Assembly: GCA_016215705.1 (NCBI GenBank)
Contig: JACRIR010000099.1
Span: 1-18,894 of the forward strand
DNA: 18,894 bases
Reading direction: 5' to 3'
Origin: Candidatus Poribacteria bacterium
GTDB taxonomy: Bacteria > Abyssobacteria > SURF-5
Shown here piece by piece: positions 14,599-18,894 of this stretch (its first letter is position 1; the number at the start of each line of letters is the position of its first letter). Both the position numbers and the translations under genes were made by a program. The notes under the pieces are model-generated. The model ran no database searches and was not told the DNA's origin. It worked only from the letters and a program-made list of their open reading frames with translations.

Positions 14599-17058
14599 AT
14601 GGCGACCCTGACAAGCGATTTACGAAAGCGACTGGTGCGTCTCGCTTCGCGGAGAATAGACTCGCTTATTGAATTTCTCGAAGAGGAAACTGTTGAGAGC
14701 GGCATTGTGGATAGGCTCAATCCTTTCAGGCCCCAAAAACCGATTGACACTGAGGCCATCGTTCATGAGGTAATGGCGCGATTGGGAGATGAACTTCCCT
14801 CGAACACGAACTGGCGTCGCATCGAGTCCGAGGTGAGGGACATACTTCCGACCTATAATGTTGAAACACACAAGCGCTATCGAGCAATAGCATATTTCCT
14901 CCTCGACCTCTTTTTCGATCACTCCGGTTTTTCGAGTTTTTTCACCGAGAGGCCCTCGGATGTCGCCAACCTGAAATTGATTCCCGCCGCCCCAACTATC
15001 AGCCGTGTCATAGCGGCGAACCATTCGTCGAATATCGACGACATTCTGGTGGGCGATCTGGCGGACTCTTTGAGCCTCGGGTTGGGCCACTTCGCCGCCG
15101 GTGCAAACCTGATGTTCTTGCCGCAGGTCGAGCGCATAATGAAGGAACTCAACGTAATAAAGGTAAAGCGCTCGCTGGGCGAAGGAAACGAAGCCAAAGC
15201 ATACAAGACGATACTTGAGAAGGTATGCGAGGCCCTGACAGACAGGGGCGAAGATTTCATCATCTTCCCTGAAGCCAATAACCGGCAGGGCGCCCGCAGC
15301 CGCAATGGCACTCTGCGGCTGCCAGAGCGTCTGCGGGTAGTGGACGGAATCCTTGATTCGGCCAAGGACGCCATGGTCATACCTATAGCGCTTTCCTTCT
15401 CGAGAGTGCCGGAGTACTACAAGCTGGTACACGGACGCGGCGCGTACTACTTCCTGCGCCATCGGAGGCGTCCGTTCCGCCTGAGGCGCGACTACGGCAA
15501 TGGGCAAGGGACATTGCAGCTCTTGACCCACAGCGTCCTCATGAGTTACCGTGACATATACGGGCGGGCATATGCCTGCGTCGGCGAACCATTTTCAATC
15601 AAGGAATTCCTGTGGAACCATCCTGAGCCCACCGAACCCGCCCGCATCGTCGCCGAAGAAAGCATGCGACGCATCGCGAAAGTTAAGAAGGTCCTGCCAA
15701 GTCATATCGTGGCCGAAGCAATCGAGGGAAGCAACAGGATTTCCACCCCCTACCTCCTGCAACAGATACAGACGGAGATTGAGAAGGTCATCAAGTATCA
15801 CCGCGACACGTTCGGCGCCGACCCCAACTTCTCATCCGAATTCGAGATGGGACCCCGAATGGTGATGGAGGTCGGACTGAGGGAATTGGGACTGATGAAG
15901 ATCATCAGCCGCGGGCGCGTGTTTTACAGAAGCCGGATTCTGGTGAACGACATCCCTGCCCTGGCCTACTACGGGAACATGAGCGATCACCGGCTATACT
16001 CGCCCGATTACGATGATAAGGTTTGCGTCATCGGCGCGGGCCAATGGGGGTATACGCTCGCCTACATCATCGGAAACAAGTTTCTCGAGGACCCCGCCTA
16101 TCGCCACCACAGCATTGTCGTTTACGATACGCGCAAGGAGATAACGGAATCCATCAAAAACAAGGGGGTGCACCCCCAGTTTTTCAAGGGAGTGGATGTT
16201 CCGCCGAAAATCGTCTATCCGAAGTTCTCCTACAAGGATGCGATAGGCGGATCCAAGGTGGTCATCGTGGTTACGCCGTCCAGCCACTTCGAGGAAGTGA
16301 TCGACAATGTGTGTAAGTACGCCTCGCGAGACCTCGATCTCATCATTGCAACAAAGGGATTCTCACATGAGACCGCGGACCTTCTGCCTGTCGTGGCGCG
16401 AACAAGAATCGAAAAGGCCAGGCTCGCTCACGAAATCCATATTGCCATCCTTTCGGGCGCAAATATTGCGTCGGAAGTGATTCGCGGCGAAGTCTGCTCG
16501 ACACAACTCGCCGGCTCGAAACCTGATCGCCTCGCCAGGCTCAAGCGCTTGATCGAGAACCCCCGGTTCATCGTGCATGTCTCGACCGACCCGATAGGCA
16601 CGTCGTTGGCCGGTGCGGCCAAGAATCCGTACTCGACAATATACGCGGCGGCAAAGGCTTTCGGAATGGGAGAGAATTATCTCGGCGAGTTCATGATGGC
16701 AGCGACAGAAGAGATCGTGCGTCTGGGGACGGCTCTCGGGGCCAATCCGAAGACATTCACTGAAAGCCATGCGTGGTGGCCCGATTTCCATGCGACTTCC
16801 ATGGCCGGCCGCTCGAGCAAATTCGGAAGCGTTCTCGGACAGAAGCGCCCTGCTCGAAAGACGCTCCAGGTCTTCACGGAGAGAAACGAAACCATCGAAA
16901 CATTCGATTCAATAGCGTCCCTGCACCGCCTCGCGCAAAGGACCGGCGTTAAGATGCCCATCGTCGAGCTAGGCTACCAACTCATTCGCGAAGACGCGGA
17001 ACTCACCAAGGCGAAGCTCGAACAAGCAATCCTGCGCCAACCTCGAGAAAAAGCCTGA
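14599..17058 (+). CDS. Fusion: PlsB/GNPAT-type acyltransferase + NAD(P)-dependent glycerol-3-phosphate dehydrogenase
   Basis: One uninterrupted 819-residue frame joins two lipid enzymes. Residues about 110-370 are an acyltransferase with motif I NHSSNID (HX4D: His142, Asp147), AAGANLMFLP as in PlsB, the KR-containing motif II (NVIKVKR) and motif III FPEANNR (223-225 FPE). It should acylate glycerol-3-phosphate (or DHAP) at sn-1. Residues about 370-470 link the halves. From about 474 comes a GpsA/GPD1-like dehydrogenase: GAGQWG (479-484), Lys586 (ATKGF), GANIASEV (620-627), catalytic Lys675 in AKN, and Asp729/Arg738 in the C-terminal substrate site. This half reduces DHAP to sn-glycerol-3-phosphate, so a single chain could carry DHAP to 1-acyl-glycerol-3-phosphate. 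AGGTGA lies 7 nt before the ATG. The acyltransferase part is much shorter than E. coli PlsB (about 807 residues). The following gene is an acyl-CoA synthetase, which would supply acyl donors. Confidence 0.92.
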   Translation: MATLTSDLRKRLVRLASRRIDSLIEFLEEETVESGIVDRLNPFRPQKPIDTEAIVHEVMARLGDELPSNTNWRRIESEVRDILPTYNVETHKRYRAIAYFLLDLFFDHSGFSSFFTERPSDVANLKLIPAAPTISRVIAANHSSNIDDILVGDLADSLSLGLGHFAAGANLMFLPQVERIMKELNVIKVKRSLGEGNEAKAYKTILEKVCEALTDRGEDFIIFPEANNRQGARSRNGTLRLPERLRVVDGILDSAKDAMVIPIALSFSRVPEYYKLVHGRGAYYFLRHRRRPFRLRRDYGNGQGTLQLLTHSVLMSYRDIYGRAYACVGEPFSIKEFLWNHPEPTEPARIVAEESMRRIAKVKKVLPSHIVAEAIEGSNRISTPYLLQQIQTEIEKVIKYHRDTFGADPNFSSEFEMGPRMVMEVGLRELGLMKIISRGRVFYRSRILVNDIPALAYYGNMSDHRLYSPDYDDKVCVIGAGQWGYTLAYIIGNKFLEDPAYRHHSIVVYDTRKEITESIKNKGVHPQFFKGVDVPPKIVYPKFSYKDAIGGSKVVIVVTPSSHFEEVIDNVCKYASRDLDLIIATKGFSHETADLLPVVARTRIEKARLAHEIHIAILSGANIASEVIRGEVCSTQLAGSKPDRLARLKRLIENPRFIVHVSTDPIGTSLAGAAKNPYSTIYAAAKAFGMGENYLGEFMMAATEEIVRLGTALGANPKTFTESHAWWPDFHATSMAGRSSKFGSVLGQKRPARKTLQVFTERNETIETFDSIASLHRLAQRTGVKMPIVELGYQLIREDAELTKAKLEQAILRQPREKA

Positions 17059-17065
17059 CAATCGT

Positions 17066-17094
17066 TTGCCAATTCGTGGCTCGTGTGTTAGAAT
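17066..17094 (+). promoter_or_regulatory. Sigma-70-like promoter for the acyl-CoA synthetase gene
   Basis: TTGCCA (17066-17071) and TAGAAT (17089-17094) are separated by exactly 17 bp, each matching five of six consensus bases. Transcription would start near 17101, about 55 nt before the gene. This indicates that the synthetase can be expressed apart from the upstream fusion gene. Confidence 0.6.
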
Positions 17095-17148
17095 ACCCCG
17101 CAGATTGCCCTGACTCATATTGCATATCTCTCCCGGCTCACCAGAAAC

Positions 17149-17154
17149 AGGAGA
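17149..17154 (+). promoter_or_regulatory. Ribosome binding site with unusually short spacing
   Basis: AGGAGA ends two bases before the ATG at 17156, closer than the usual 5-9 nt. No other ATG or GTG with a better site fits the conserved N-terminus, and an upstream TTG (17120) has no binding site. Either translation is weak or the true start is non-standard. Confidence 0.4.
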
Positions 17155-17155
17155 A

Positions 17156-18859
17156 ATGCACACGATCCTCAAAGACGCTGATCGCCCTTGGTTCGCGCAT
17201 TATGATTCCAATGTCCCAAGGTCGCTCGACTACCCCGATCTAACCCTCTATCAGATGTTCGACAAGGCGCGGCATGATTTTGCTTCCTCGACCGCGACAA
17301 TCTTCTACGGCTCCAAACACACCTACGCTCGCATCGGCGCGGATACTGACTCCTTTGCCGGCGGTCTCAGAAGGCTCGGAGTCACTCGGGGCGACCGCGT
17401 CGCGATCATGTTGCCGAACTGTCCGCAATTCATTGTCGCGTTCTACGCGATACTGAAGCTGGGCGCCGTTGTGGTTCCGACGAATCCGCTCTACGTCGAG
17501 CGGGAACTCGAACACCAGCTTAACGATTCGGGCGCGAAGGTTATCGTTGCGCTTGATCTCTTGCTTTCCCGTATTCAGAACGTCCGGCAAAAGACCAGTC
17601 TTCAACACGTCATCCTGACCAGTATTTCAGAAGAGATGTCTCCTCTCTACAGGATTCTCTATAGACTCAAGATGCGCAAACAAGGCGTGCGCGCGAGCAC
17701 TGAAAAGATGCCGGACGTAATATGGTTCAGGGAGTTATTCGACAAGACCGGCGCCCAGAACCCGAAGGACGAAGGACATCCCGACGACCTCGCAATGCTG
17801 CAATACACGGGCGGGACGACCGGCCTCTCGAAGGGCGCGATGCTCACGCACAGGAACGTTGTCGCAAACGTCGAGCAGAATGTCGCGTGGCGCTCCAGAG
17901 ACCTGACTCCCGGCAAAAACACTATTTTCTGTGTGCTGCCATTCTTCCACGTTTACGGATTGACCGGCACACTTTGCTGCAGCGTTCGCGTGGGCGCACG
18001 AATGGTTCTTATGCCCCGTTTTGATGTCAAAGACACGCTGAAGGCTATACACAAATACAGGCCCGAGCTTTTCGCGGCGGTTCCCACAATATTGGTTTCG
18101 CTCAATTCCTATCCCGATCTGGACAAGTATAGGCTCGATTCCATCAAGAGCTGCAACTGTGGCGCAGCGCCATTGCCGGTCGAAGTGCTCGAGCAGTTCC
18201 AGAAAAGGACGGGCGCAAAGATTCTCGAGGGATACGGCCTGAGTGAGGCGTCACCCGGCACTCACAGCAATCCGTACAGTGGCATGTATAAACAGGGAAG
18301 CGTCGGTATCCCGCTGCCGGATACCGATTCGAAGATTGTCGACATGGAGACAGGCGAACGTGAACTTCCCGTGGGCGAGCCTGGCGAGCTTATCATCCTC
18401 GGACCACAGGTGATGAAAGGATATTGGAACCAGCCTAAAGAGACGGCGGCGGCGCTTCGCGACGGATGGTTATACACGGGCGATATAGCAAAGATGGATT
18501 CCGATGGCTACTTTTATATTGTTGACCGGAAGAAGGACATGATAATCGCCGGAGGCTATAACATCTATCCGCGTGAGGTGGACGAAATCCTGTTCCAGAA
18601 CCCTAAGATCAAAGAAGCGGTTGCAGTCGGCATTCCAGACACGTATCGCGGCGAGACGGTGAAGGCGTTTGTGGTCTTGAAAGACGGCGAGACCGCGACC
18701 GAAGATGAAATAATTCGGTTCTGCCGCGAACGTCTGGCCCGATACAAAGCGCCGACCGTGGTGGAATTCCGATCCGAGTTGCCGAAAACGCTGGTAGGAA
18801 AGATATTGAGGAAAGCGCTGAGAGAAGAGGAATCGAAGAAGCAGGCACAGGTAAAGTAA
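17156..18859 (+). CDS. fadD: Long-chain fatty acid--CoA ligase (FadD-like acyl-CoA synthetase)
   Basis: A 567-residue member of the ANL adenylate-forming superfamily. It activates fatty acids to acyl-CoA via acyl-AMP. The phosphate-binding loop YTGGTTGLSKG is at 217-227. The adenine and aromatic motif YGLSEASPGTH, the hinge-region block DGWLYTGDIAKMDSDGY, and DRKKDMIIAGGYNIYP follow. The catalytic lysine is Lys549 in TLVGKILRK. Length and order match FadD-type enzymes, and the long-chain specificity is inferred from family resemblance. There is no signal peptide; such enzymes act at the inner face of the membrane. It follows the acyltransferase/G3P-dehydrogenase fusion by 97 bp containing a promoter. 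It could feed acyl-CoA to that fusion or serve beta-oxidation. The gene is complete. Confidence 0.93.
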   Translation: MHTILKDADRPWFAHYDSNVPRSLDYPDLTLYQMFDKARHDFASSTATIFYGSKHTYARIGADTDSFAGGLRRLGVTRGDRVAIMLPNCPQFIVAFYAILKLGAVVVPTNPLYVERELEHQLNDSGAKVIVALDLLLSRIQNVRQKTSLQHVILTSISEEMSPLYRILYRLKMRKQGVRASTEKMPDVIWFRELFDKTGAQNPKDEGHPDDLAMLQYTGGTTGLSKGAMLTHRNVVANVEQNVAWRSRDLTPGKNTIFCVLPFFHVYGLTGTLCCSVRVGARMVLMPRFDVKDTLKAIHKYRPELFAAVPTILVSLNSYPDLDKYRLDSIKSCNCGAAPLPVEVLEQFQKRTGAKILEGYGLSEASPGTHSNPYSGMYKQGSVGIPLPDTDSKIVDMETGERELPVGEPGELIILGPQVMKGYWNQPKETAAALRDGWLYTGDIAKMDSDGYFYIVDRKKDMIIAGGYNIYPREVDEILFQNPKIKEAVAVGIPDTYRGETVKAFVVLKDGETATEDEIIRFCRERLARYKAPTVVEFRSELPKTLVGKILRKALREEESKKQAQVK

Positions 18860-18865
18860 CCCGTT

Positions 18866-18894
18866 AACCACAAAGGCGCAAAGAACGCGAAGGA
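18866..18894. repeat. Edge of an interspersed ACCACAAAGGCGCAAAG-type repeat
   Basis: Right after the synthetase stop the sequence runs AACCACAAAGGCGCAAAG and on to the window edge. This is a short intergenic motif that recurs in many environmental bacterial genomes (from general familiarity). It is cut by the window end. Confidence 0.45.

Noticed and set aside
14620-15531. 303-residue minus-strand open frame inside the acyltransferase half of the fusion
   Set aside because: The sense frame contains all acyltransferase motifs in order; the antisense product has no recognisable features.

Overview
This is an 18.9 kb stretch of what looks like a bacterial chromosome from an uncultured or little-studied lineage. 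All 13 recognisable protein genes read left to right, codon use is moderately GC-rich and uniform, and no phage, transposase, rRNA, tRNA or CRISPR array is visible. The gene families are widespread, so the phylum cannot be fixed from sequence alone. The intergenic DNA is distinctive: it is packed with short palindromes, REP-like hairpins and degenerate reiterated motifs, a style I associate with environmental candidate-phylum genomes.

Left part (1-4483): a lactate-racemase-family (LarA-like/DUF2088) protein, a short-chain dehydrogenase and a hydantoinase/dihydropyrimidinase-type cyclic amidohydrolase. Each is separated from the next by 200-440 bp of repeat-filled DNA, so a shared pathway is possible but not shown.

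Central cluster (about 4560-13636): lipoyl synthase, a free-standing lipoyl domain, an AlaC-like alanine aminotransferase, an aspartate aminotransferase, homoserine dehydrogenase, a YhaM-type 3'-5' exoribonuclease and a large exported CehA/McbA-type PHP metallohydrolase. From the lipoyl-domain gene onward the gaps are only 1-49 bp, so these six genes are probably one operon, with lipA (99 bp upstream, two hairpins between) likely at its head. The core theme is lipoate plus pyruvate/aspartate-family amino acid metabolism.

Right part (13637-18894): a gamma-carbonic-anhydrase-family left-handed beta-helix protein preceded by a perfect 20-bp inverted repeat; then an 819-residue natural fusion of a PlsB/GNPAT-type acyltransferase with an NAD(P)-dependent glycerol-3-phosphate dehydrogenase; then a long-chain acyl-CoA synthetase with its own good sigma-70-like promoter. 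The last two genes together could turn DHAP plus a free fatty acid into lysophosphatidic acid.

The most notable points are the acyltransferase/G3P-dehydrogenase fusion, a LarA-like protein that appears to lack the cofactor-tethering lysine and one catalytic histidine, a gamma-CA homologue with an arginine at a metal-ligand position, and a set of hairpins whose stems differ by paired, compensatory changes.
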